Shown here piece by piece: positions 12,475 through 19,464 of a DNA stretch of 24,810 nucleotides. The translations under genes and the position numbers were made by a program. Under the pieces are notes generated by a model. The model made no database searches. It saw only the letters and a program-made list of their open reading frames with translations, and was not told where the DNA came from. Source of the stretch: a virus; the IMG/VR virus record IMGVR_UViG_3300046007_008332, positions 1-24,810 of that record. One strand, given 5' to 3'. The stretch's first letter is position 1, and every line of letters starts with the position of its first letter.

Positions 12475-13749
12475 TCAATCGCCCTTTGGCATCAGCAGTT
12501 TCTCGATTCGCTCCAAAATATCAGCAGGCTTTTTTCCGTCGCTTGCCTGTATTACCTTGTTCTCAGCCTTGGTCTTCTCCGTGCGAATGGCATCCGCTTC
12601 ACTAATGACGACGCCGTTGCGCATGAGTTGGCCCTTTTCGTTGCGAGTGCGGCCCGTGCCTTCACCTGCCAAGTCCATCTGCTTGCCATTACCACCGCCC
12701 GCTTTCTCAGCGTTCAGCTCGGCGTATTTTATGCGCATCTCGCCAAGGGCCTTTATGTCTTCTGCCGCCTGCGTCCTTTGCGCCTTCGCGTAAGCCGCCT
12801 GCCCCTCCTTCTTCGTCTGCGCGATCTTCTGTTCAAGCGTGGCGTTATCCCATGCGTGCTTGTAGCGCGCCTCGGCTAACGCGGCCTCGTCCTTTTCCTG
12901 CTTCGCCACCCATTCCTGGTGGGCGTTTTGCATCTTCTCAAATTCGGCTTGGCGCTCTTGCGCTGCCTTCGACTCGGATTCGTTGAACTTTGCGATTGCC
13001 GCATTGTCGGCATTTTTTGCAGCCGTAAGCGCCTTTTGAAATTCAAGCTCGGCGGCCTTAATTGCTGCGCGTTTTTCGGCTGTGTCATTCCCTTTGCCCT
13101 CAAGTTCCGCGAGCTTTTCCGCTGCCGCTGCAACGTCGTTTGCGCGAGCAATCGCCAGCTCGTCAACGGTCGCGCCGATTTCGCCACGCTTCTTTTTTTC
13201 GTCGGCAATCTGCGCATCAATCTTGGCCAACTCTTTTGCCTCTGCGTTCAATCGCTTGCGCGCCTCAATGTTTTTGAGCGTGGCCGCAAGCGAATCTTCG
13301 GATGCCTTCACCATTGCATCACCAGCCTCAACCTCGGCAGAGCGCAGTCCGCCCCACGTGCGGGAGAATTGCACCACGCTGCCTACGGCATCAGAAAGGA
13401 AATTTGAAAATGCGCTCTTTGCCTTTTTGGCTGAATCGCCCCAGCTTGCCATCGCCTTCTGGTTTTCAGAGGCAGCGGATCCCAATTCTTTTGCGCTCTG
13501 AGATAGTGCTGAAAAAGCGTTAAGTATTGAACTAACACCGCCAACAATTGCGCCGCCCTTCATCACTGATTGAGCCTTGGCAAACTGCTGGTTCATCTGG
13601 GCCAGACTTTTACCTGTCGCATCCTTCACATCTACTTTTTCGAGCCCCTTGACCGCACGCTCGTAAGCCTTGGTCGCTCGCGTGGCTTGAAGCATCTTTG
13701 CCTCAACCTCCGACACATCCGCCCCGAATTTTGCTTTGATGCTAGACAT
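12475..13749 (-). CDS. Short tape measure protein
   Basis: This 424-residue protein is almost wholly helical. The N-terminus (KAKFGADVSEVEAKMLQATR) is typical of tape measure proteins. A small hydrophobic segment (GGAIVGGVSSILNAFSALSQ, ~65-84) is followed by a very long Ala/Lys/Glu coiled coil, with a short C-terminal helix (PADILERIEKLLMP). Tape measure length sets tail length. At about 0.15 nm per residue this predicts a tail of roughly 60 nm, short for a siphovirus. The gene begins eight bases inside the previous one. The lack of a peptidase or lysozyme domain is consistent with its small size. Confidence 0.8.
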   Translation of the reverse strand: MSSIKAKFGADVSEVEAKMLQATRATKAYERAVKGLEKVDVKDATGKSLAQMNQQFAKAQSVMKGGAIVGGVSSILNAFSALSQSAKELGSAASENQKAMASWGDSAKKAKSAFSNFLSDAVGSVVQFSRTWGGLRSAEVEAGDAMVKASEDSLAATLKNIEARKRLNAEAKELAKIDAQIADEKKKRGEIGATVDELAIARANDVAAAAEKLAELEGKGNDTAEKRAAIKAAELEFQKALTAAKNADNAAIAKFNESESKAAQERQAEFEKMQNAHQEWVAKQEKDEAALAEARYKHAWDNATLEQKIAQTKKEGQAAYAKAQRTQAAEDIKALGEMRIKYAELNAEKAGGGNGKQMDLAGEGTGRTRNEKGQLMRNGVVISEADAIRTEKTKAENKVIQASDGKKPADILERIEKLLMPKGD

Positions 13750-14425
13750 TTTTAAAAGCTCTTTCTGCGCGTCGTAGCGCGTTCAACTTGCCGAGATAAT
13801 GGCGGTTCACTTGGTCGGTCAACTGGTCGCCGCGATACTCGGGATTCGTGGCCTTGCGCGCGCGGGCGAGCCACTGCCAAAACTGCGCAAGCGGAATCTC
13901 GCGCAGCGCCTCGAATGTCCACGCGGGAAACTCGGCCATGATCTCGCCCGCCATGAGGATTTGCACGTTTACCCGCGACGGGTTGGCGGGGTCTTCCGGC
14001 GTCGAACCCGTCGAGAATCTTCCAGGCATGTCGATAAACCCGCGCTCCACGTGCTGCGTAACCGCGTAAACGATAAACCGTTCGTCGTACCCGCACGCCC
14101 GCAAGGTCATGTTGGCGCGGAATCCACGCAGAAACTTAGCCCTGCGCGACCCTTCTGGCACGCCCAGCCAATCAGAGCGCAGAATCCAAAGGGCGCGCAA
14201 CGCATCCGCGCACGTCACCTCGCCACCGCAAACAAGCGGCGACTCGATAGCGTCGAGCACCGACCACGTTTTGAGCGTGATCGGCAAAACGGAGCACCCG
14301 CAAACAACGTCGGATAATGCGAAAAGAGAGCTGTCGCGTACCTCGCGCAGTTGCGCCTTAGCTGCGTCGAAGTCCTCGCGCCAGCCCTCGATCTCCGTGA
14401 AGGATCGGGGCAGGCCGGTTGTCAT
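13742..14425 (-). CDS. Putative tail assembly chaperone-position protein, 227 aa
   Basis: The start at 14425 overlaps the stop of the tail tube gene by one base (TAATG); an earlier ATG at 14515 lies within that gene and is rejected. The protein is helical, with LRALWILRSDWLGVPEGSRR and many Trp/Arg residues. It has a Cys-containing segment (VVCGCSVLPITLKTWSVLDA) and a C-terminal helix pair (FWQWLARARKATNPEYRG). The place between tail tube and tape measure is where siphoviruses encode tail assembly chaperones, so that role is inferred. There is no visible slippery site or -1 frameshift partner. Confidence 0.6.
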   Translation of the reverse strand: MTTGLPRSFTEIEGWREDFDAAKAQLREVRDSSLFALSDVVCGCSVLPITLKTWSVLDAIESPLVCGGEVTCADALRALWILRSDWLGVPEGSRRAKFLRGFRANMTLRACGYDERFIVYAVTQHVERGFIDMPGRFSTGSTPEDPANPSRVNVQILMAGEIMAEFPAWTFEALREIPLAQFWQWLARARKATNPEYRGDQLTDQVNRHYLGKLNALRRAERAFKNV

Positions 14426-14763
14426 TAGACAGCGGCCCCAGTGCGACGGAGCGTAAGGGCGAAGGTTCCAGCTGCAGACGAGCTGAGAGTCTCCGCGACT
14501 TGGAAGATGACCCACGCGCTGCCTTGGTAATTCAGCGTGGCGAATTGGGCCGGCGCAGTCTCGGCTGCGTTTTCGCGCTCGATGGTCATTGATGCTTCAC
14601 GCGGACCAGCGACACGGCGGCATCCTCGATATGAACCGTTTGAATTTTGGAAGTCAGGGCCAACAGCGGAAGCGCCGCTGTCGCTGAAGTCAGTGACGAT
14701 GTAAGTGACTGCGCCGATGGTTACATCAGTGGTGACGCCGGAAGTAGTGGGATCGTAAGACAT
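14425..14763 (-). CDS. Putative major tail (tube) protein, 112 aa
   Basis: This beta-rich protein includes VTIGAVTYIVTDFSDSGASA, a basic RGCRRVAGPREASMTIE turn, QGSAWVIFQVAETLSSSAAG and ends FALTLRRTGAAV. The short length and beta pattern resemble small tube-forming proteins. It lies directly before the chaperone-position and tape-measure genes and after the tail terminator. The 47-base gap upstream (14764-14810) is the largest among its neighbours and contains a run of seven Ts in the coding direction. A separate promoter or transcript end there is possible for a highly expressed gene. Confidence 0.6.
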   Translation of the reverse strand: MSYDPTTSGVTTDVTIGAVTYIVTDFSDSGASAVGPDFQNSNGSYRGCRRVAGPREASMTIERENAAETAPAQFATLNYQGSAWVIFQVAETLSSSAAGTFALTLRRTGAAV

Positions 14764-14810
14764 AATTAGTATTCAGTTTTTGGATACAGTTTGGAGAAAA
14801 AAAGGGGCGG

Positions 14811-15329
14811 TTAAGGCGTCGGCCATGCGTCGGCCTTGATCTGCAACTGCACGGCGTAGTTGAGCGTCGAAACGTCGAACGCATCACCGGCTACGGCGTG
14901 GTCTTCTGCGGCGGACGAAAGGACGGCAATCCCGTGGTAATCGAGCACCAGTGCGGTCTTGCCGTTCACCGTGCCATTCAGCGATCCGCGCAACATGAGC
15001 GCCTTGATCTGCGCGACGCGGTAATCGTGGAGCGACGCAAAGCCGGAAACAGGCGATGCCTCGGCAAGTGCGCGCTCAGTGTGAACCTCGAAAATGATGA
15101 CACCATTGAACCAGTCGTCTTCTTTCTGGCCAGTGTTGGTGGTGGTTGTCGTTGCGCAGTGGCCCGTGCTTGCGCCGTGCTGGTATTGCACGATGACCTT
15201 TTGATCCGGCTCGTCGCCCGTGTGGCGCGTGCCGTATGCGGTCACGCCGTTGGCCGCTAGGTAGGCCACAAAGCCCGCTTCGATGCTGGCCTGCGTGTCC
15301 ATGAGGTGTTCTAGGCTGGGGGCTTGCAT
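14811..15329 (-). CDS. Putative tail terminator / completion protein, 172 aa
   Basis: The mixed alpha/beta protein contains an N-terminal helix (QASIEAGFVAYLAANGVTAY), strands (QKVIVQYQHGAS; DWFNGVIIFEVHTE), a helix (ASLHDYRVAQIKALMLRG) and a final strand (LNYAVQLQIKADAWP). This order matches minor tail/terminator proteins that cap the tail tube. I use the ATG at 15329; a second ATG at 15302 is possible and would remove the first nine residues. It lies between head closure and tail tube, as expected. Confidence 0.65.
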   Translation of the reverse strand: MQAPSLEHLMDTQASIEAGFVAYLAANGVTAYGTRHTGDEPDQKVIVQYQHGASTGHCATTTTTNTGQKEDDWFNGVIIFEVHTERALAEASPVSGFASLHDYRVAQIKALMLRGSLNGTVNGKTALVLDYHGIAVLSSAAEDHAVAGDAFDVSTLNYAVQLQIKADAWPTP

Positions 15330-15335
15330 GGCTGT

Positions 15336-15707
15336 TTAAGTGCGGCGCTTGGAGAGCGTCAACTGGTAGCAGTCCTTGGCTAAATCCGTGCGAACGTCGG
15401 TGATTCTATAAACAGTCGAACCCGAGCGGATGCCGTGTTGGTCGGTTTCGTAAATCGTAATGCTGTCTTGGCTCTGCGCTTCCGGCTTGGCCATGCCAAG
15501 CGGCAGTGCAATCATAAGCTCGATGTCAGCGGTTTCCTGTGTGTATCCAGAAATCCCTATTTTTCGCTGAAACGAAGGCTCGGAAACGCGGGCCGTGTAC
15601 TCTTTCCCGCGAAAGAGAACGAGGGACGGCTTGCGGTAAATGTTGGCACTAAAAACCCCTCGGCGAAGGCTGCCGTCGATTGCCGGAATCGTCGAGGGGT
15701 CGTACAT
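15336..15707 (-). CDS. Head-tail connector / head closure protein, 123 aa
   Basis: This small beta-rich protein opens PSTIPAIDGSLRRGVFSANI. It contains SLVLFRGKEYTARVSEPSFQ, ADIELMIALPLGM and SITIYETDQHGIRSGSTVYR, and ends LAKDCYQLTLSKRRT. The position directly after the major capsid gene and before the tail terminator is typical of head closure (stopper) proteins. No exact family is recognised. The 15-base gap to the capsid gene suggests close co-translation. Confidence 0.6.
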   Translation of the reverse strand: MYDPSTIPAIDGSLRRGVFSANIYRKPSLVLFRGKEYTARVSEPSFQRKIGISGYTQETADIELMIALPLGMAKPEAQSQDSITIYETDQHGIRSGSTVYRITDVRTDLAKDCYQLTLSKRRT

Positions 15708-15722
15708 TGTCAGTCGGCTTGA

Positions 15723-16892
15723 TTAGCCCTTCAGAATGGCGACATGCGCAGGCTTCCAAACCTTGGCTTGGTAAAACGTGGTAATGTCGATCATGTTCAT
15801 GCCATAGCCCTTGTACAGAGCGACTTCGTAAACCAGACCGGAAACAGGATCGGTGACGGTCATGCGGTCGGCGGCTTGGTCGCCTCCCATAGGCTGGGCA
15901 GGCGGGCGAATAACTAGCTCGATGGCGCTACGGTCAAAGCCAACGTTTCCGGTGAAGCTGTTGGTGACGGTGATAGCGTTATCGTTCGGGATGGCAACGC
16001 GCAGGCCAGGGGCGGCAATCGTGATGTTGCCCGAGGTGGCCGTGGTGCCGGTAAGAACGACGTACTGATTGAGGGTGTCGGCAGCGAAGGTGATAACGTC
16101 GCCAGCTTTGATGCCGGTGGTGTTAACCGTGAGCGTGTCGAATGGTATCGTGGTCACGCCAACCGCAAGACCGCCAGTAGCATTGACGAGCGCGCCGGTG
16201 CCAGCGCCCTTGACGAAGGAGGTGACTCCGGCGGATTCGCGGAAGGCGAAGCCGTGAGCATTGAGCAACTCGCCACGGCGAAGGGTGGCGTCGGACGCGG
16301 CTTCGTTGGCCTTGGTGAGCTGGGTCAAGGTGCGCAGCTTCGCGCCTGCTGTGGTGTCGATAACCAGCGAGAGATCGCTGAGAGGTGAGCCGTTATCGGC
16401 AAGGATTTTCCGAAGCTGCGCGGTGTCGGAAAGGTCGGAGGCGAAGGGAGCCGTTCCAGACGTGCCGTAAGCACGGGATGCGCCGAGTTGAGCGACGGAG
16501 CCGACGTGTGCTTCGATGGTGTTGCCGATGCGGCGGAATGCCTGGGCAAACATTTTGTCGAGCACGTCCTGATATTGGCCGACGTTGTCGAGTTTCTTTA
16601 CGTCCTCGCCGCGCAGTGGGATGCGCACGTTGGCGACTTGGCCGATAGTCATCGTCGCGTTGCCGATGATCTGGTCATCGCCCGCAGGAATGGTCATCGC
16701 GGGGGTGTAGCTGGTGTTCAGCGTCGGGGCGGCGGTGGTCAGCGAGTTGACGGTTCCGTTGATGCTTACGCCCTCGTCGCCATCGGAGTTGATGAGAACG
16801 GAGGGGATAAAGCCGATGAGCTCGCGGGAAACGCTGTCGCGAGCGCGGAAAATGTTTTCCGCGAAGGAGGTCAATGTTAGGTCGTTAGGCAT
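15723..16892 (-). CDS. Major capsid protein, P22 coat-like
   Basis: This 389-residue protein has the hallmarks of the P22-type HK97-fold coat family. It shows an opening helix ending SRELIGFIPSVLI, an early segment IIGNATMTIGQVANVRIPLR, a helix QYQDVLDKMFAQAFRRIGNT, and the closing block NVGFDRSAIELVIRPPAQP, then DRMTVTDPVSGLVYEVALYK with DITTFYQAKVWKPAHVA. An inserted beta-rich domain at about residues 245-330 (GGLAVGVTTIPFDTLTV, GIKAGDVITFAADTLNQYVV) corresponds to the I-domain-like insertion in that family. Such coats form T=7-like capsids. The upstream leader is AT-rich with no Shine-Dalgarno. Confidence 0.85.
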   Translation of the reverse strand: MPNDLTLTSFAENIFRARDSVSRELIGFIPSVLINSDGDEGVSINGTVNSLTTAAPTLNTSYTPAMTIPAGDDQIIGNATMTIGQVANVRIPLRGEDVKKLDNVGQYQDVLDKMFAQAFRRIGNTIEAHVGSVAQLGASRAYGTSGTAPFASDLSDTAQLRKILADNGSPLSDLSLVIDTTAGAKLRTLTQLTKANEAASDATLRRGELLNAHGFAFRESAGVTSFVKGAGTGALVNATGGLAVGVTTIPFDTLTVNTTGIKAGDVITFAADTLNQYVVLTGTTATSGNITIAAPGLRVAIPNDNAITVTNSFTGNVGFDRSAIELVIRPPAQPMGGDQAADRMTVTDPVSGLVYEVALYKGYGMNMIDITTFYQAKVWKPAHVAILKG

Positions 16893-16930
16893 GATATTTT
16901 AAGTGTACGTGGTTGGAGTGCTATGGGAAA

Positions 16931-17374
16931 TTAGGCGGTGATTTTGCCGCCCGCTGCTACGTGCTGGCCTTGAGCAACGGGGTTAAGCGCGGAGAACTCG
17001 GCGCGGGTGATAGACTTCACCTCTTTTACTTCGTGGGCTCCGGTATTAACAGGGCGGATACCGAAACGTGCGGTGCGCTTGGAAAGCTGGGCGACTTGCT
17101 CGGCGAGCTCGCTGTTTTTCTTGGAGAGGTCAGCGGCTTTTTCCGCGTCGGGCTCGAGCGCGGAAATCTTGGCTTTAAGAGCGGCGACCTCAATCACCAG
17201 AGCGTCACGCTCGGCAATTAGGGCGGCTTGGTCTTCTTCGGAAAGCTGATCTTTTACGGCGTCGATAACATCCTCGGGTTTAGCCTCGGGGTTTTCGGCA
17301 GCGAATTTGACGGCGCGGGCAACGTGTTCAGGATTTTTCCCGAAGGCGGAATGGATGTCTTTAAGTGTGCTCAT
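16931..17374 (-). CDS. Probable nested scaffold protein (internal start)
   Basis: The ATG at 17374 (codon 198 of the larger gene) opens a 147-residue product beginning MSTLKDIHSAFGKNPEHVAR. It removes exactly the protease domain and keeps the whole coiled coil. The bases before it (CACACGCACACTTT) resemble the leaders of the neighbouring capsid gene (TACACTTAAAATATC) and of the full-length gene (CACACATCC, then an AT-rich tract). The arrangement parallels lambda C/Nu3, in which scaffold is made from an internal start of the protease gene. Confidence 0.55.
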   Translation of the reverse strand: MSTLKDIHSAFGKNPEHVARAVKFAAENPEAKPEDVIDAVKDQLSEEDQAALIAERDALVIEVAALKAKISALEPDAEKAADLSKKNSELAEQVAQLSKRTARFGIRPVNTGAHEVKEVKSITRAEFSALNPVAQGQHVAAGGKITA

Positions 17375-17965
17375 AAAGTGTGCGTGTGGTGATTTTTCAA
17401 CTACAAGTAAAGCGGTGGTGATTTCGTTGTGTATTGGTTTCTCTGATACGTCAAGCGGTGTTTCCTTGCTGAAAAGGGCTTTGTTTGCTGCGGGCGCGGA
17501 AACGAAGTCGGCAGACTCAATCGAGGTCGGGCGAATGAAGGCGCTGCCACCGTCCGCCGACTCCTCAAGATCGTGGTAAATTGAGACAGAAACGCCGAAG
17601 GATTCCGGCGCAGTCATGGCCAGCTCGAAGAGAGTGTCGTAGGCTTGGCGGTTGTGGTTCTTGAATGCTTCGAGCGCCTTGAATTGCGAGGCGCGTAGCA
17701 CTCCTTTTTCAGCGTCGATGTAGATGCCGGAGAACACGCCTACGACTTCCGTTGGCGCGGGGTTGTAGGAGTGGTTTAAAAAGGCTTTTACGCTCTTGCC
17801 TTGGCTCAACTGAAAGAGCCCTTGCAAGGTGCCCAAGTCCACGCGGCAGTCGTGGCCCGCAGCCTCGCCAATCGACATAAGCGCGACGTTGCGGAGGATG
17901 CCGTTTTCTGAATCGACGTTGGTGAGTTGGAGCGGCTCTGCGTTGTAAAATTGAACGAGGGGCAT
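16931..17965 (-). CDS. Prohead protease-scaffold fusion
   Basis: This 344-residue protein joins an N-terminal maturation protease to a C-terminal scaffold. The protease part shows a likely catalytic His in KAFLNHSYNPAP (His65), a Ser in ESFGVSVSIY (Ser126) and the family's closing block SIESADFVSAPAANKALF (~148-165). From about residue 198 the protein changes to a helical scaffold with a coiled coil (~250-297, VIEVAALKAKISALEPDAEK, KKNSELAEQVAQLSKR). Such fusions direct capsid assembly and then cleave the scaffold. An in-frame ATG at 17374 could start the scaffold alone. The tail (RITRAEFSALNPVAQG-like) ends in Gly/Ala residues, which may help bind the coat. Confidence 0.85.
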   Translation of the reverse strand: MPLVQFYNAEPLQLTNVDSENGILRNVALMSIGEAAGHDCRVDLGTLQGLFQLSQGKSVKAFLNHSYNPAPTEVVGVFSGIYIDAEKGVLRASQFKALEAFKNHNRQAYDTLFELAMTAPESFGVSVSIYHDLEESADGGSAFIRPTSIESADFVSAPAANKALFSKETPLDVSEKPIHNEITTALLVVEKSPHAHFMSTLKDIHSAFGKNPEHVARAVKFAAENPEAKPEDVIDAVKDQLSEEDQAALIAERDALVIEVAALKAKISALEPDAEKAADLSKKNSELAEQVAQLSKRTARFGIRPVNTGAHEVKEVKSITRAEFSALNPVAQGQHVAAGGKITA

Positions 17966-17991
17966 AAATTAAAAGTTGGATGTGTGCTGTT

Positions 17992-18234
17992 TTAGGTGAT
18001 GCTCTCGGCCTCGGTGTGTTCGCCGAGCAGCGTGCAGATCTGCGAGCAGTTTGGCTTTAAAAACGCCCAACCCTCGGCGCACTCGATTGGATCAGCCCAC
18101 CACTGCGTAATAGGCGGCAGCGGTTGCATGATGCCATCCACGCGCACCTCACGCACCGTGGCTAGGTATGCAGGGTTAATTGCGGCGAGCGCCTCTTCTG
18201 CGGCGGCCCGAGTGGGATATATGGCGTATATCAT
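17992..18234 (-). CDS. Small head-region protein, 80 aa
   Basis: The start at 18234 overlaps the previous stop by four bases; an upstream ATG at 18363 would lie inside that gene and gives a basic, unlikely extension. The protein opens MIYAIYPTRAAAEEALAAIN and contains YLATVREVRVDGIMQPLPPI and ITQWWADPIECAEGWAFLKP. It looks like a compact alpha/beta fold of the type that reads 'value entry' in many phage hypothetical proteins. Function is unknown. Confidence 0.65.
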   Translation of the reverse strand: MIYAIYPTRAAAEEALAAINPAYLATVREVRVDGIMQPLPPITQWWADPIECAEGWAFLKPNCSQICTLLGEHTEAESIT

Positions 18235-19019
18235 GCTGCGGGTGCGAGGGTCTTGAATGGGTGATCGGCGGCCAAGCCGCCGGTTGTTCCCCACTTGTGG
18301 GCGAGATAGCCTTCTAGCTTTTGCCTGTCGGAGCCGGACAAGTCGCTCTTTATAAAAACCCACTCACCAAACCCACCACGGAAGTTTCGACCCACCGTAA
18401 GAGGGGAGTATTGGAGATAGGTTATCTGCGTGACGTTTAATCCCGAGTCGCGCCGAAACCGCATGGACGTAGCGGGCAGGGGCAAGAGAGTAGAGGTGCC
18501 CACAGTGTCGCCGTTTTTATAGACGGTGCCTGTAAAATTCGATCCCATACCACTGTAAGGGACTAATTCGGAAGTGTTAGTTAGTACAATAACGCGCTCA
18601 AAATTGAATGCTCCTGACGGCCCAGCTAATAGCGTATTGGTGTTGGTTGCCAACGACTGGATTCCGTTGCCGTAATAGCCGACACAAAAAACTTCTCGAT
18701 ATGAAGTTTCGGGCACGATTAAGCCAACGAGGCCCGCATCGGCAAGCACCTTGACCGTGGGCCTGCTATTAAGCAGCGCGTCGGACGATACGTAGGTCGG
18801 CTGGCTGGCCGCTGTGGCCTGCGTAGCGTGACGAGCGTTGCCCGACTTGTCGTTCCACTGGCTCACGGTGGAGCCGTTGAGCGTGATCGTGCTGGCGTCA
18901 GCGGCGTCGAGCCACAGGGCAAGCGAAGCGCCGAGTTTGTCCGGGGTCCACAGGGTGGATTTTCTACTGGCACTGAGTCCGATCCGGCCAACTTGCCCTA
19001 TTGTTCCTACGGCGATCAT
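18231..19019 (-). CDS. LamG/concanavalin-like head decoration or fibre protein
   Basis: This 262-residue protein opens with a short N-terminal anchor, followed by LGASLALWLDAADASTITLN and VSQWNDKSGNARHATQAT. It ends SDRQKLEGYLAHKWG and ADHPFKTLAP. These are the start and end blocks of a well-known LamG-type beta-sandwich protein. It is common in environmental phages and in Verrucomicrobiota/Planctomycetes-like bacteria, and probably binds glycans. Its place between portal and protease genes suggests attachment to the head rather than the tail. The start overlaps the previous stop by four bases. Confidence 0.75.
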   Translation of the reverse strand: MIAVGTIGQVGRIGLSASRKSTLWTPDKLGASLALWLDAADASTITLNGSTVSQWNDKSGNARHATQATAASQPTYVSSDALLNSRPTVKVLADAGLVGLIVPETSYREVFCVGYYGNGIQSLATNTNTLLAGPSGAFNFERVIVLTNTSELVPYSGMGSNFTGTVYKNGDTVGTSTLLPLPATSMRFRRDSGLNVTQITYLQYSPLTVGRNFRGGFGEWVFIKSDLSGSDRQKLEGYLAHKWGTTGGLAADHPFKTLAPAA

Positions 19020-19435
19020 ACGGCGGTGGGAACGATGCTAATGAATCCATCAGCGCTATCGCGGATGTAGGAGATGTGCGTATGTCCGGCGGGAATACGC
19101 AGGTGGAAACGCTCGTCAGCCGCCAAGGGGTGTGACGTTGCGGCGGCGGCTACCACCGCGCTGTCACCCGACAAGAAAAAACAGCGCTGCGTCGCCATAA
19201 CGTAAAGTTCGCGGCTCGCCCCCAGTGTGGGCAGTGCCACGCGTGCGGACGCCGCTCCGACCGCTTGGCGGGTCATTCCCGCCATGTTATACTCGCGGGT
19301 GCCTGCGCGGTTTGTGGCGGTGGTTTCCTCGTCTTGCTTGGCCTCGGTGGCCGAAGACGCGTAAGGAACAAGCGTATCAGGATTAACCAATAAAACGGGA
19401 GCGATTAGCCTGTTTGGTGAGATTGCGTCAGCCAT
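19016..19435 (-). CDS. Putative head decoration protein, 139 aa
   Basis: The N-terminal half is extended (ISPNRLIAPVLLVNPDTLVP, RAGTREYNMAGMTRQAVGA). The C-terminal half is a beta-rich domain (FFLSGDSAVVAAAATSHPLA, RFHLRIPAGHTHISYIRDSA) closing GFISIVPTAV. That C-terminal pattern occurs in small phage head proteins that report a capping trimer fold. The gene lies 29 bases after the portal gene with an AT-rich, Shine-Dalgarno-free leader, and overlaps the next gene by four bases. The role is inferred from position. Confidence 0.6.
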   Translation of the reverse strand: MADAISPNRLIAPVLLVNPDTLVPYASSATEAKQDEETTATNRAGTREYNMAGMTRQAVGAASARVALPTLGASRELYVMATQRCFFLSGDSAVVAAAATSHPLAADERFHLRIPAGHTHISYIRDSADGFISIVPTAV

Positions 19436-19464
19436 GATGTTTTAGATAATTGAAAGTTTGTTTT

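Noticed and set aside
13742-14515. Longer version of the chaperone-position protein starting at 14515
   Set aside because: The extra residues overlap the tail tube gene; the ATG at 14425 with one-base overlap fits the operon pattern.
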